DNA from: Pectobacterium cacticida
GTDB taxonomy: Bacteria; Pseudomonadota; Gammaproteobacteria; Enterobacterales; Enterobacteriaceae
Reading direction: 5' to 3'
Length of the DNA stretch: 64,000 nt
Assembly (NCBI RefSeq): GCF_036885195.1
Contig: NZ_CP133656.1
Location: 3,348,001 to 3,412,000, forward strand
Shown: positions 9,450 through 19,103 of the stretch, one piece after another
Layout of the letters: every line of letters begins with the position of its first letter
Position numbering within the stretch: the first letter of the stretch is position 1
The notes under the pieces: generated by a model
Seen by the model: the letters and a program-made list of their open reading frames with translations, nothing else
What the model was told of the DNA's origin: nothing
The model's database searches: none
Program-made: the position numbers and the translations under genes

Positions 9450-10451
9450 ATGACCGCTCATGCGATAGCCGTTAATCCACAACAGCCAGAAAATTTCATC
9501 GCCATCACGCAGCCCATCCCTAAGCCCGGCGAATACGATTTATTGGTTGGCGTAAAGGCCATTTCCATCAACCCTGTAGATACCAAAGTTCATGCCGGAT
9601 TACGCCAAAACGGATTATCCTCTCCACGAATCCTCGGCTGGGATGCCAGTGGCGTGGTGTTAAACATAGGCAATGCCGTTAGTGGCTTTCAGATCGGCGA
9701 TGAGGTCTGGTACGCGGGCGATATTACCCGCCCCGGTAGCAATACCACTCACCAACTCATTGATTCGCGTATCGTGGCACATAAGCCAAAATCGCTGGAT
9801 TGGGCAACGGCCGCGGCGCTCCCGCTTACAGCGCTTACCGCCTGGGAAGGTTTGTTTGAACACCTGAAAATACAACAGGCAAGCAGCGATAAAACACTGT
9901 TGATCATTGGCGGTGCGGGCGGCGTCGGTTCGCTGGCGATTTCTCTGGCCGCATTACGCAGTTCAGTTCAGATCGTCGCTACGGCTTCTCGACCTGATTC
10001 GGCTGAATGGTGCCGCCAGCGCGGTGCGCATAAAGTCGTAGATTACCGTAATCTGGTCGACGCACTGGCGCAAGAGGGTATCAGTCAGGTCGACTATATT
10101 TTCTGCTTGAATGACACCGATGGTCACTGGGAAGCCATCGGTAAATTGATCGCTCCGATGGGGAACATTTGCACGATCGTCGAGAATGAACACCCCCTCG
10201 ACCAGACTGCGTTGAAATCTAAAAGCGCAGCATTACATTGGGAATTCATGTTTACTCGCAGTATGTTCAACACGCCAGATATGGCAGAGCAGGGAAAAAT
10301 TCTGCACGAAGTTGCACAATGGGTCGATGCGGGCAAGCTTCAGGGAACCGCTAGCGAAACATTACAAGGATTAACGGTAGACACGCTAAAACAGGCGCAT
10401 GACAAAGTACTGGAAGGGCATATGCGCGGAAAAATCGTTATTGCGCTCTGA
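9450..10451 (+). CDS. Zinc-type alcohol dehydrogenase-like (MDR) oxidoreductase
   Basis: 333-residue medium-chain dehydrogenase/reductase of the NADPH-quinone oxidoreductase-like group. The GroES-like N-terminal half contains ISINPVDTKVHAG and ILGWDASGVV. The Rossmann half has the dinucleotide motif GGAGGVG at residues 154-160. No catalytic or structural zinc cysteine cluster is visible, so it is probably zinc-independent despite the family label. Substrate is unknown, perhaps a quinone or reactive aldehyde. It faces a LysR gene across 153 bp and is the probable target of that regulator. It is convergent with serA. Confidence 0.85.
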   Translation: MTAHAIAVNPQQPENFIAITQPIPKPGEYDLLVGVKAISINPVDTKVHAGLRQNGLSSPRILGWDASGVVLNIGNAVSGFQIGDEVWYAGDITRPGSNTTHQLIDSRIVAHKPKSLDWATAAALPLTALTAWEGLFEHLKIQQASSDKTLLIIGGAGGVGSLAISLAALRSSVQIVATASRPDSAEWCRQRGAHKVVDYRNLVDALAQEGISQVDYIFCLNDTDGHWEAIGKLIAPMGNICTIVENEHPLDQTALKSKSAALHWEFMFTRSMFNTPDMAEQGKILHEVAQWVDAGKLQGTASETLQGLTVDTLKQAHDKVLEGHMRGKIVIAL

Positions 10452-10456
10452 TGACG

Positions 10457-10481
10457 CAATCAGCCCCTTTGGGGCTGATTG
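10457..10481. terminator. Bidirectional hairpin between the MDR gene and serA
   Basis: A perfect 11-bp inverted repeat, CAATCAGCCCC-TTT-GGGGCTGATTG, lies between convergent genes, 6 bp after the oxidoreductase stop and 24 bp after the serA stop. It lacks a long T tract on either strand, so it may act as a weak or processing-type terminator. Confidence 0.55.
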
Positions 10482-10505
10482 AACGTTCGATTTACGCTTG
10501 GCGGA

Positions 10506-11738
10506 TTAGAACAACAGACGCGCGCGAATGGTGCCGGGAATCGCTTTCATCAGTTGCAATGCGGTTTCCGCCCCTTTGGTTTCAACATCAATCACGACAT
10601 AGCCAATTTCGGGCGTCGTTTGCAGATACTGTGCGGCAATGTTGATTCCTTGCTCGGCGAATATCTGGTTGATTTGATTAATAATACCGGGGCGATTTTC
10701 GTGAATATGCAGTAGTCGACTGGCATGCGCGCCCGGAACAGGCAGTGACACTTCCGGGAAATTCACCGCCGACAATGTAGAACCATTGTCGGAATATTTC
10801 ACCAATTTGCCAGCGACTTCTTCACCGATATTTTCCTGCGCTTCCTGTGTAGATCCCCCAATATGTGGCGTCAACAGCACATTATCAAATTCGCACAGCG
10901 GCGACACAAAGGGATCATTGTTGGTTGCCGGTTCTCGTGGAAATACGTCGATGGCCGCGCCAGAAAGATGTTTGCTGCTTAGCGCGTCACACAGCGCCGG
11001 AATATCAACAACCGTACCACGAGCGGCGTTAATCAGGATGGAGCCAGGCTTCATCAGCGCCAGTTCTTCTGCGCCTATCATGTTTTGTGTACTGTTATTT
11101 TCCGGCACATGAAGACTGACCACGTCGCTCATGTTCAGCAGTTCGGACAGATGGCGCACCTGCTGGGCATTACCTAGCGGTAATTTACTTTCAATATCGT
11201 AAAAATAAACATGCATCCCCAGGCTCTCAGCCAGAATACCCAGTTGCATGCCGATATGGCCATAACCGATAATTCCTAGCTTTTTACCGCGCGCTTCAAA
11301 CGATCCTACCGCCAGTTTGTGCCAGACGCCGCGATGTGCTTTTGCATTTGCAGCGGGGATACCACGCAGCATCAGCAGCATTTCGCCAATCACCATTTCC
11401 GCGACAGAGCGGGTATTGGAAAACGGCGCGTTAAAAACCGGGATACCACGTTTGGTTGCGGCAGACAATGCAACCTGATTCGTGCCAATACAAAAACACC
11501 CTACTGCGATCAGCTTTTCTGCCGCCGCAAAAATGTCTTCTGTCAATTGGGTACGCGAGCGAATTCCCACGAAGTGCGCATCACGAATGGAAGCTTTCAA
11601 CGCTTCTGGATCCAGCGCGCCCTTGTGAAACTCAATGTTAGTGTAACCGGCAGCACGCAGGTTATTTAGCGCGCTCTGGTGTACGCCTTCCACCAACAGA
11701 AATTTAATCTTATCTTTTTCCAGTGATACCTTTGCCAT
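10506..11738 (-). CDS. serA: D-3-phosphoglycerate dehydrogenase SerA
   Basis: First enzyme of serine biosynthesis, oxidising 3-phosphoglycerate to 3-phosphohydroxypyruvate with NAD+. It is 410 residues, as in E. coli. The NAD-binding GIIGYGHIG motif is near residue 160. The catalytic His/Glu region LLTPHIGGSTQEAQENIG is near residue 290. A C-terminal ACT domain (LLHIHENRPGIINQINQIF) binds serine for feedback inhibition. It is transcribed divergently from nothing nearby: rpiA lies upstream on the same strand after a 292-bp gap, where the E. coli Lrp-responsive promoters are found. Confidence 0.97.
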   Translation of the reverse strand: MAKVSLEKDKIKFLLVEGVHQSALNNLRAAGYTNIEFHKGALDPEALKASIRDAHFVGIRSRTQLTEDIFAAAEKLIAVGCFCIGTNQVALSAATKRGIPVFNAPFSNTRSVAEMVIGEMLLMLRGIPAANAKAHRGVWHKLAVGSFEARGKKLGIIGYGHIGMQLGILAESLGMHVYFYDIESKLPLGNAQQVRHLSELLNMSDVVSLHVPENNSTQNMIGAEELALMKPGSILINAARGTVVDIPALCDALSSKHLSGAAIDVFPREPATNNDPFVSPLCEFDNVLLTPHIGGSTQEAQENIGEEVAGKLVKYSDNGSTLSAVNFPEVSLPVPGAHASRLLHIHENRPGIINQINQIFAEQGINIAAQYLQTTPEIGYVVIDVETKGAETALQLMKAIPGTIRARLLF

Positions 11739-12030
11739 TTCCCGACCTTATTTTCAGACTTCACATGCGGCAGAGTGCCAAATAGCCTCTGTCAACATAA
11801 CAAAAATTACGCGCTCAGCAATACAAACGATTGCTTTACTCAGCTCACACAAAAGAGGTACGCCCCCGATTTGTGGCCAGAAATATTGCCAAAGAGCGAT
11901 ATCGCCATATCGACAACGAATGAAATAAGAAAATGTGATATTAAGTACTAAAATAGGGCCGTTAACCAAATAGATTTTTTAGCGAAAAATTTTTGGCGTG
12001 GACACGCGCCCTGTCAAAGCAAGCCGGCCC

Positions 12031-12690
12031 TTATTTAACCCGCGTTTTAACCCCTTCAGCCGTGCCAATTAATACCACATCTGCACCACGATTAGCGAAT
12101 AAGCCAACGGTTACGACGCCAGGAATACCATTAATGTGGTTTTCCACCGCAATCGCATCCATGATATTCAGGTTATGGACATCCAGGATGACGTTACCGT
12201 TATCCGTCACGATACCCTGACGATATACTGGCTGCCCGCCTAGCTTCACCAACTCCCGCGCCACATAGGAACGCGCCATCGGAATCACTTCAACGGGCAA
12301 TGGGAATTTACCCAGTATGTCAACCTGCTTTGATTCATCCACGATGCAGATGAATTGGCGCGACAGCGCCGCGATGATTTTCTCACGGGTTAACGCCGCG
12401 CCTCCCCCTTTAATCATCTGCATGTGGCCATTGATTTCATCGGCGCCATCAACATAAATATCCAATGAATCGACCTCGTTGGCGTCAAAAACGGGGATCC
12501 CCAAGCTTTTCAGCTTTGCCGTTGAGGCATCGGAACTGGAAACTGCGCCTTTTATTTTATGTTTTATTGACCCTAGCGCATCAATAAAGTGTGCGGCAGT
12601 TGAGCCAGTACCCACGCCGACAATGGTATCCGGGCGAACGTAATCAAGCGCGGCCCATCCTACAGCTTTTTTCAATTCATCTTGCGTCAT
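12031..12690 (-). CDS. rpiA: Ribose-5-phosphate isomerase A
   Basis: Interconverts ribose 5-phosphate and ribulose 5-phosphate in the non-oxidative pentose phosphate pathway. The start at 12690 gives MTQDELKKAVGWAALDYV and 219 residues, exactly the E. coli length; the adjacent ATG at 12693 is an equally possible start, and an upstream in-frame ATG at 12711 is not supported by homology. The phosphate-binding GVGTGSTAAHFIDAL and catalytic VDGADEINGHMQMIKGGGAAL segments are conserved. It is divergent from argP across about 250 bp. With tktA in the same window it completes two steps of the same pathway. Confidence 0.96.
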   Translation of the reverse strand: MTQDELKKAVGWAALDYVRPDTIVGVGTGSTAAHFIDALGSIKHKIKGAVSSSDASTAKLKSLGIPVFDANEVDSLDIYVDGADEINGHMQMIKGGGAALTREKIIAALSRQFICIVDESKQVDILGKFPLPVEVIPMARSYVARELVKLGGQPVYRQGIVTDNGNVILDVHNLNIMDAIAVENHINGIPGVVTVGLFANRGADVVLIGTAEGVKTRVK

Positions 12691-12942
12691 CATTTTTTTG
12701 ACCTGTAACATCGATATACGAAAACGTGCGCATATTATAGAACATGCCTGTCAGGGAAAGCGTGCGATTCACTGCACCTACAATGCAATATTTCGTCAAT
12801 GCATTATTTCATCTGTGCCGTTCACTCACGTCGCATTGCGACATGACGCCATATCATCGCCAAAATAAGATTTCTGCATGGCAAAGCCGTAAAATATGGC
12901 ATAGTGAAAGAAACCTGACTCATTCAGAGGATGTAGATTTTC

Positions 12943-13836
12943 ATGAAACGCCCGGACTATCGAACGCTTCAGGCTCTGGATGCCGTCATCCGTGAGCGTG
13001 GTTTTGAACGTGCCGCCCAAAAATTATGTATTACTCAATCGGCCGTTTCCCAGCGTATTAAACAGTTGGAAAACCTGTTCGGTCAGCCACTCTTAGTCAG
13101 AACCATTCCTCCCCGTCCGACGGAGCAAGGGCAAAGGCTGCTAGCGCTGCTTCACCAAGTCGAGTTACTGGAAGAAGAGTGGCTAGGCAATGAAACCAGC
13201 AGCGATACGCCTTTATTGCTATCGCTGGCAGTGAATGCCGATAGCCTGGCAACCTGGTTGCTGCCCGCGTTACAACCGGTTCTGGTGGATTCCCCCATCC
13301 GGCTGAATTTGCAGGTGGAAGATGAAACGCGCACTCAGGAACGGCTACGCCGCGGCGAAGTGGTAGGCGCGGTGAGTATCCAATCCCAGCCACTGCCAAG
13401 CTGTCTGGTCGATAAACTGGGCGCGCTGGATTACCTGTTTGTGGCATCACCAACCTTCGCCGCTCGCTATTTTTCTCATGGTGTAACGCGTTCGGCGCTA
13501 CTACGCGCGCCCGCCGTCGCTTTCGACCATCTGGACGATATGCACCAAGCTTTTTTGCAGCAAAATTTCGATTTATCGCCGGGTAGCGTTCCGTGTCATA
13601 TCGTGAACTCGTCAGAAGCGTTTGTTCAACTGGCGCGTCAAGGGACAACCTGCTGCATGATCCCGCATCTACAAATCGAGAAAGAGCTTGCCAACAATGA
13701 GTTAATCGATCTGACGCCAGGACTATTTCAACGTCGGATGCTCTACTGGCACCGCTTTGCGCCAGAAAGCCGGATGATGAGAAAAGTTACGGACGCGCTG
13801 CTTTCACACGGTCATCAGGTATTAAGACAGTCTTAG
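12943..13836 (+). CDS. argP: LysR-type regulator ArgP (IciA)
   Basis: Arginine/lysine-responsive activator of the exporter gene argO and of several amino-acid genes, formerly named inhibitor of chromosome initiation. 297 residues, nearly identical to E. coli ArgP. The winged helix is at residues 1-60 (GFERAAQKLCITQSAVSQRIKQLE). The effector domain has QVEDETRTQERLRRGEVVGAVSIQ. Its expected target argO lies about 1 kb downstream on the opposite strand, so regulator and target are linked as in E. coli. The AGAGGATGTAG before the ATG is a plausible ribosome site. Confidence 0.96.
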   Translation: MKRPDYRTLQALDAVIRERGFERAAQKLCITQSAVSQRIKQLENLFGQPLLVRTIPPRPTEQGQRLLALLHQVELLEEEWLGNETSSDTPLLLSLAVNADSLATWLLPALQPVLVDSPIRLNLQVEDETRTQERLRRGEVVGAVSIQSQPLPSCLVDKLGALDYLFVASPTFAARYFSHGVTRSALLRAPAVAFDHLDDMHQAFLQQNFDLSPGSVPCHIVNSSEAFVQLARQGTTCCMIPHLQIEKELANNELIDLTPGLFQRRMLYWHRFAPESRMMRKVTDALLSHGHQVLRQS

Positions 13837-13866
13837 CATACAGAAGATACTGCTGACATCGTGACA

Positions 13867-13906
13867 AAACCCAACAGCCCTGAGTAGCAGACCTGTTGGG
13901 TTTTTC
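13867..13906. terminator. Bidirectional terminator between argP and yggE
   Basis: An 11-bp stem, AAACCCAACAG / CTGTTGGGTTT (13867-13877 and 13893-13903), has T residues on the plus strand and A residues before it, so it reads as a terminator on both strands of this convergent junction. Confidence 0.75.
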
Positions 13907-13944
13907 AATGCTCATACAGCGCGTTCATACTTACGCACAGTGAG

Positions 13945-14682
13945 TTAAGGCGTAGGCTGCAACTCAAATACAACATCCACCTGATCGTCAAAGTGAATGG
14001 TTTGCTGTTCATAAGTTTGTGCAACTTCACTCTGCGGCGCCGCATCTGCCGCTTTGAACATGCGAGCCATCGGCATTGGCTGATAATTGGCAACGTGGTA
14101 GCGAATGCTATAGATTGGCCCCAATTTGGCGTTGAACCCTTGCGCGAGCGATGCCGCCTGACTCGTCGCCTGTTCAATAGCCTTCTTACGCGCTTCCTCC
14201 CGATAGGTTTCCGGATTAGCCACGCCTAATTCCACGGTACGGATCTCGTTTAATCCCGATTTTAACGCGCCATCCAGCAACTCGTTCAGCTTGTCTAACT
14301 GGCGCACCGTGACTTCCACCTGGCGTACAGCACGATAACCTTTCAATACCGAGCTACCCGATTTGAGGTAGTCATATTCTGGCTGTGTGCGTAAATTGGC
14401 CGCATTGATATCTTTTTTCTCAATGCCATTTTTATTAAGGAAATCAAAGTATTGTGCAACTCTGGCGTCAACCTGTTTTTTCGCTTCCGCCGCATCCTTC
14501 GAGGACACGCTCACCTCAATCGCTAAACGTGCGATATCCGGTGTGGCATCTACGCTTGATGTCCCCGACGTCACAATATGCGGACCCTCCGGCAGTTCCG
14601 CAGCCTGTGACGTAATAGATGTACCGCTTAATCCTACCGCGGCGGCAAACGCCAGTGCTTTGAGCTTCATTCCACGCTTCAC
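13945..14682 (-). CDS. yggE: SIMPL-domain periplasmic protein YggE
   Basis: Exported SIMPL (DUF541) protein linked in E. coli to protection against oxidative stress; its molecular activity is unknown. 245 residues against 246 in E. coli. The signal peptide is residues 1 to about 28 (ALAFAAAVGLSGTSITSQAA). The conserved body starts ELPEGPHIVTSGTSSVDATPDIARLAIEV. The called start is a GTG with a well-placed AAGGAG; the ATG four codons later (14670) is the alternative and matches the E. coli N-terminus better. It is convergent with argP and lies downstream of argO on the same strand. Confidence 0.93.
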   Translation of the reverse strand: MKRGMKLKALAFAAAVGLSGTSITSQAAELPEGPHIVTSGTSSVDATPDIARLAIEVSVSSKDAAEAKKQVDARVAQYFDFLNKNGIEKKDINAANLRTQPEYDYLKSGSSVLKGYRAVRQVEVTVRQLDKLNELLDGALKSGLNEIRTVELGVANPETYREEARKKAIEQATSQAASLAQGFNAKLGPIYSIRYHVANYQPMPMARMFKAADAAPQSEVAQTYEQQTIHFDDQVDVVFELQPTP

Positions 14683-14857
14683 TCTCTCTCCTTACTTATG
14701 TTTCGTTACGTCTGTGACTCAGTCGCTTTTCTTGCTCTGGCACAGCACGTTCAGGATGGAAGATACCAAAAGAGTATCTATTACCAGATAACATAACGTA
14801 TTACCGACTCCACACAATATAGGAGAATTTCTGAAACAGCGCGTATAGCGGGAGTAT

Positions 14858-15472
14858 TTATTTCCCACCGTGACACGCCAACTGTACGGCAATAGCCCAC
14901 ATCACCACACCAACAAGAAAATTAATGACACGTTGTACCCGTGCTGTATTTAGCCACGGCGCCAACCAGGAAGATAATAACGCCAACATAAAGAACCAAA
15001 TGAAAGACGCGGTCATCGTCCCCAACGCAAACCAGCGTCGGGCATCGTCCCTCAACTGGCTCCCCAAACTCCCCAGTACAACAAAAGTGTCCAGATAGAC
15101 ATGCGGATTAAGCCAGGTCACCGCCAGCATGGTGGCGATTATATGTCCCCTGCTTTGCTTCATCGTCTCAGCGTTTGCCAGCATAATATTTTGACTAAAG
15201 GCCGTTTTCATCGCTCCCCAGCCAAACCAAAGCAAAAACGCCACGCCACCCCAGGTCACTACGCCGAGTAGCCACGAAGACTGGCTAAGCAACGCACTAC
15301 CGCCAAAAACACCCGCACCGATCAACACAATGTCGCTCAACGTGCAGAATGACGCTACCATCAGAGGATATTGTCGACGGATTCCCTGATTCATCACAAA
15401 GACGTTTTGCGGCCCCAGCGGCAAAATCATAGCCGCCCCTAACAACACGCCCTGCAAATATATTGCCCACAT
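14858..15472 (-). CDS. argO: Arginine exporter ArgO (LysE family)
   Basis: Inner-membrane LysE-superfamily exporter of arginine and toxic analogues such as canavanine. About six hydrophobic segments are seen, starting with YLQGVLLGAAMILPLGPQNVFVMNQGIRRQ, the family signature. WLNPHVYLDTFVVLGSLG matches E. coli. The start at 15472 (MWAIYLQG) is preferred because GGGGAG sits seven bases before it; the in-frame ATG at 15490 lies inside that region. The product has 204 residues. Transcription should require ArgP, whose gene is nearby. Confidence 0.94.
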   Translation of the reverse strand: MWAIYLQGVLLGAAMILPLGPQNVFVMNQGIRRQYPLMVASFCTLSDIVLIGAGVFGGSALLSQSSWLLGVVTWGGVAFLLWFGWGAMKTAFSQNIMLANAETMKQSRGHIIATMLAVTWLNPHVYLDTFVVLGSLGSQLRDDARRWFALGTMTASFIWFFMLALLSSWLAPWLNTARVQRVINFLVGVVMWAIAVQLACHGGK

Positions 15473-15624
15473 CTGGATCTCCCCCCCCATTTTTTGTTAT
15501 TGCGGGGGGAGTCTAGGGAAGCCAATGAGATAAGTGAAATTGAATATTCTAACGCAACATTAGTTAAACTAATGCACAGGCGACGAGAGAAAGCCAAGTC
15601 TACATGGAACGGTGTTTCCGACAG

Positions 15625-15651
15625 TGCACCCTGTCAAAGGAACAGGGTGCA
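15625..15651 (-). terminator. Hairpin after mscS
   Basis: A perfect 10-bp inverted repeat, TGCACCCTGT / ACAGGGTGCA (15625-15634 and 15642-15651), lies 25 bp beyond the mscS stop and upstream of argO. There is no T tract, so intrinsic termination is uncertain. Confidence 0.45.
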
Positions 15652-15675
15652 TATGCGTTGCTTATCTCAACACAT

Positions 15676-16536
15676 TTATTCCGGCTGTTTTGCTACAGGC
15701 TGTACATTATGCAGGTGTACATCCATTTGCGGATAAGGAATACCAATACGGTGCTCATCCAGCACACGTTTAAAGTTTTCCAGCAGATCCCAATATACTG
15801 CCTGCGCGTTACCGTTAGTTGTCCATACCCACACGACAAAATTCAACGATGACGCCGCCATTTCATTAAGACGAATTGTCACGCCCTTGTCATGCAGGAT
15901 GCGCGCATCGGCGGCAACAATATCCCCCAACAGCTTTTTCACCACGTCGATATCGGCATCATAGGCCACGCCGACAATAATTTCGGTACGGCGATCCGGT
16001 TCACGCGAACTGTTGATAATATTACCCGCAATGATCTTACCATTGGGCACAACGATGATCTTGCCATCCGCGGTTCGCAGCGTTGTCGAAAATATTTGTA
16101 CCTGGGTAACTGAACCGGATACGCCCCCCAAATCCACCCATTCGCCCGTACGAAACGGTCGAAAAATCACCAGCAAAACCCCTGCAGCAAAGTTGGCCAA
16201 CGACCCTTGCAATGCCAAACCTACAGCCAGGCCCGCGGCGCCCAACACGGCGATCACCGATGCCGTTTGTACCCCAATGCGACTCAATACGGCAATTAGA
16301 GTAAACGCGATAATGCCATAGCGCACCAGCGCAGAGAGGAAATCGGCCACGGTTGAATCGATAGCACGGCTAATCATCAGTTTATTGAGTGTACTGGAGA
16401 CGATCCGAGCGATCACCAAACCGACGATAAGGATCACAACGGCTGCGACAATGTTTACCGCATACTGCAAAAACAAGTTCTGATGCGCTACCAGCCAGTT
16501 TCCTGCCTGATCCAAACCTGTATTAAGTTCTTCCAT
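15676..16536 (-). CDS. mscS: Small-conductance mechanosensitive channel MscS
   Basis: Inner-membrane channel that opens under membrane tension to release solutes on osmotic down-shock. 286 residues, as in E. coli. Three membrane helices lie in the first 130 residues. The pore-lining third helix has the Ala/Gly pattern GAAGLAVGLALQGSLANFAAG. The following beta domain includes FRPFRTGEWVDLGGVSG and VPNGKIIAGNIINSSREP. It sits between argO and fbaA, all on the minus strand, as in E. coli. Confidence 0.96.
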   Translation of the reverse strand: MEELNTGLDQAGNWLVAHQNLFLQYAVNIVAAVVILIVGLVIARIVSSTLNKLMISRAIDSTVADFLSALVRYGIIAFTLIAVLSRIGVQTASVIAVLGAAGLAVGLALQGSLANFAAGVLLVIFRPFRTGEWVDLGGVSGSVTQVQIFSTTLRTADGKIIVVPNGKIIAGNIINSSREPDRRTEIIVGVAYDADIDVVKKLLGDIVAADARILHDKGVTIRLNEMAASSLNFVVWVWTTNGNAQAVYWDLLENFKRVLDEHRIGIPYPQMDVHLHNVQPVAKQPE

Positions 16537-16614
16537 TTAAGAGCTCCTGTTTTTAATTATTAGCAAAGCATAGCGTCCACAACTAAAACCGCAACATGGC
16601 GGCCTCTCACCATA

Positions 16615-16641
16615 CAAAATTAAGGCTCCCGAAGGAGCCTT
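16615..16641 (-). terminator. Terminator after fbaA
   Basis: An 8-bp stem, AAGGCTCC / GGAGCCTT (16622-16629 and 16634-16641), read on the minus strand is followed by AATTTTG. It lies 29 bp after the fbaA stop. Confidence 0.65.
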
Positions 16642-16669
16642 AGCATCAAATATGTCTGATTTTTATTAA

Positions 16670-17746
16670 TTACAGCACATCAACCGCATTAAGTTCTTTG
16701 AAGGCCTGTTCCAGGCGCGCCACCATGCTCGCCTGGGCTGAACGTAGCCACACACGCGGGTCATAGTATTTTTTGTTCGGCTGATCTTCGCCCTTCGGGT
16801 TTCCCAACTGGCTTTGCAGATACGCTTCGTTTGCCTGGTAATACTTCAGGATACCTTCCCATGTTGCCCACTGGGTATCGGTATCGATGTTCATTTTCAC
16901 AACACCATAGCTAACAGAATCTTTGATTTCCTGAGCGCTGGAACCCGATCCCCCGTGGAAGACAAAATTCAGGCTGTTGTGCGGTAAATTATGTTTCTTA
17001 GAAACGTACTCCTGAGAATCACGCAAGATGGTCGGTGTCAGCTTCACATTACCGGGCTTGTAGACGCCATGCACATTACCAAAAGAGGCCGCGATGGTGA
17101 AACGTGGGCTGATCGCGTTCAGCTTAGTGTACGCATAATCAACATCCGCCGGTTGAGTGTACAGTGCCGAGGCGTCCATGTGGCTATTATCCACCCCATC
17201 CTCTTCACCACCGGTGCAGCCCAGTTCGATTTCCAGCGTCATATCGATTTTGGCCATACGCGCCAAATATTTAGAACAAATTTCGACGTTTTCTTCCAGA
17301 GACTCTTCAGACAGGTCAATCATGTGGGAAGAAAACAGGGGTTTACCCGTTGCCGCAAAGTGTTTTTCTCCCGCATCTAGCAGGCCATCGATCCACGGCA
17401 ACAATTTTTTCGCGCAGTGGTCGGTATGCAGAATAACCGGAACGCCATAATGTTCAGCCATTTGGTGCACATGATGAGCGCCAGAAATTGCCCCCAGAAT
17501 CGCGGCCTGCTGGCCTTCCGCTTTCAAACCTTTACCGGCGATAAATGCCGCGCCACCGTTAGAAAACTGAACGATGATAGGCGCACGCACTTTAGCAGCG
17601 GCTTCCAACGCCGCATTGATTGAGTCGCTGCCGACACAGTTCACTGCTGGCAGGGCGAAGTGGTTTTCTTTTGCTACTGCGAAAACTTTCTGAACGTCAT
17701 CACCAGTGATGACACCGGGTTTTACGAAATCAAAAATTTTAGACAT
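16670..17746 (-). CDS. fbaA: Class II fructose-bisphosphate aldolase
   Basis: Zinc-dependent aldolase of glycolysis and gluconeogenesis, cleaving fructose 1,6-bisphosphate to two triose phosphates. 358 residues against 359 in E. coli and nearly identical. Zinc ligands are in VILHTDHCAKK near residue 107, in ELGCTGGEEDGVD and in the downstream NFVFHGGSGSS loop. It is the last gene of the epd-pgk-fbaA cluster, 120 bp after pgk, followed by a terminator. Confidence 0.97.
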   Translation of the reverse strand: MSKIFDFVKPGVITGDDVQKVFAVAKENHFALPAVNCVGSDSINAALEAAAKVRAPIIVQFSNGGAAFIAGKGLKAEGQQAAILGAISGAHHVHQMAEHYGVPVILHTDHCAKKLLPWIDGLLDAGEKHFAATGKPLFSSHMIDLSEESLEENVEICSKYLARMAKIDMTLEIELGCTGGEEDGVDNSHMDASALYTQPADVDYAYTKLNAISPRFTIAASFGNVHGVYKPGNVKLTPTILRDSQEYVSKKHNLPHNSLNFVFHGGSGSSAQEIKDSVSYGVVKMNIDTDTQWATWEGILKYYQANEAYLQSQLGNPKGEDQPNKKYYDPRVWLRSAQASMVARLEQAFKELNAVDVL

Positions 17747-17867
17747 GTTACGTGTCCCGTTTCATTGGCCGTAGAGGGGTTAGAGAGATCGATGTTAAAT
17801 CGACAGGCCATCTCGACACCCATATGTCAAGATGGCCACGGAAAGGGTCAGAACCCTTTATCTTAAA

Positions 17868-19031
17868 TTATTGCTTTGCACGTTCTTCCAGCATCACCAC
17901 TGCAGGCAGCTTTTTCCCTTCAACGAATTCCAGGAATGCGCCACCGCCAGTAGAAATATAGGAAATTTTGTCAGCGATACCAAACAGATCGATCGCCGCC
18001 AGCGTATCGCCGCCACCTGCGATAGAAAATGCGTCGCTATCGGCGATAGCGCGCGCGATTGTCTCGGTTCCTTTACGGAAATTGGGGAACTCAAATACGC
18101 CAACCGGACCATTCCACAGAATGGTCTTGGCATTCTTCAAAATTTCAGCCAAACGTTCAGCGGAAACATCGCCTAGATCCAGAATCTGCTCGTCATCTTT
18201 GATTGCTGTCACGGATTTCAACGTTGCGGTCGCCGTTTCAGAGAACTCAGATGCGACACGCACATCGCTCGGTACAGGAATGTCACAGGTTTCCAGCAGC
18301 TTTTTCGCTTCAGGAATCAGGTCTGCTTCATACAGGGATTTCCCAACATTGTGACCCTGTGCCGCAACGAAGGTATTAGCGATACCGCCACCGACGATCA
18401 GCTGATCGGCGATCTTAGACAAAGAATCCAGCACCGTCAGCTTGGTGGACACTTTAGACCCCCCCACGATAGCGACCATTGGCCGAGCGGGTTCCTTCAG
18501 CGCTTTACCCAAGGCTTCCAGTTCATCTGACAACAGGGGACCCGCACAGGCAATAGGGGCAAATTTACCCACACCATGCGTTGAGGCCTGCGCGCGGTGT
18601 GCCGTACCAAAGGCGTCCATCACGAACACATCGCATAGCGCAGCGTACTTCTTGGACAGGATTTCGTCGTCTTTCTTCTCACCTTTGTTAAAGCGAACGT
18701 TTTCCAATACAACCAGTTCGCCTTCAGCGACATCAACACCATCAAGATAGTCTTTTGCCAGACGCACAGGAGAAGAGAGCTTCTCTTTCAGATAGTTGAC
18801 AACGGGTAGCAGGGAAAATTCTTCATTATATTCGCCTTCAGTCGGGCGTCCCAGATGGGAAGTGACCATAACGCGAGCACCTTGTTTCAAGGCGATTTCG
18901 ATGGTCGGCAGAGAGGCACGGATGCGAGCATCGGACGTCACTTTCCCTTCTTTTACCGGTACGTTCAGATCCGCACGAATAAGAACACGTTTACCAGCCA
19001 GATCCAGATCGGTCATCTTAATTACAGACAT
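17868..19031 (-). CDS. pgk: Phosphoglycerate kinase
   Basis: Transfers phosphate from 1,3-bisphosphoglycerate to ADP, the first ATP-forming step of glycolysis. The start at 19031 (MSVIKMTDLDLAGKRVLIRADLNVP) has GAGGA eight bases upstream and gives 387 residues, the E. coli length; the longer in-frame extension to 19082 is unsupported. SHLGRPTEGEYNEEFSL and the nucleotide loop VAIVGGSKVSTKLTVL are conserved, as is the C-terminal GGGDTLAAI. It lies 72 bp after epd and before fbaA. Confidence 0.97.
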   Translation of the reverse strand: MSVIKMTDLDLAGKRVLIRADLNVPVKEGKVTSDARIRASLPTIEIALKQGARVMVTSHLGRPTEGEYNEEFSLLPVVNYLKEKLSSPVRLAKDYLDGVDVAEGELVVLENVRFNKGEKKDDEILSKKYAALCDVFVMDAFGTAHRAQASTHGVGKFAPIACAGPLLSDELEALGKALKEPARPMVAIVGGSKVSTKLTVLDSLSKIADQLIVGGGIANTFVAAQGHNVGKSLYEADLIPEAKKLLETCDIPVPSDVRVASEFSETATATLKSVTAIKDDEQILDLGDVSAERLAEILKNAKTILWNGPVGVFEFPNFRKGTETIARAIADSDAFSIAGGGDTLAAIDLFGIADKISYISTGGGAFLEFVEGKKLPAVVMLEERAKQ

Positions 19032-19103
19032 GGTGAATCCTCTTGTTGATTCTCTTTTAAAGTTGCTTGAGCGAGATAGCAACCCCTGATCGCTATCATC
19101 GTA

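Noticed and set aside
13097..13648. 183-codon minus-strand frame opposite argP
   Set aside because: Arg/Pro-rich antisense translation of a clearly conserved LysR gene.
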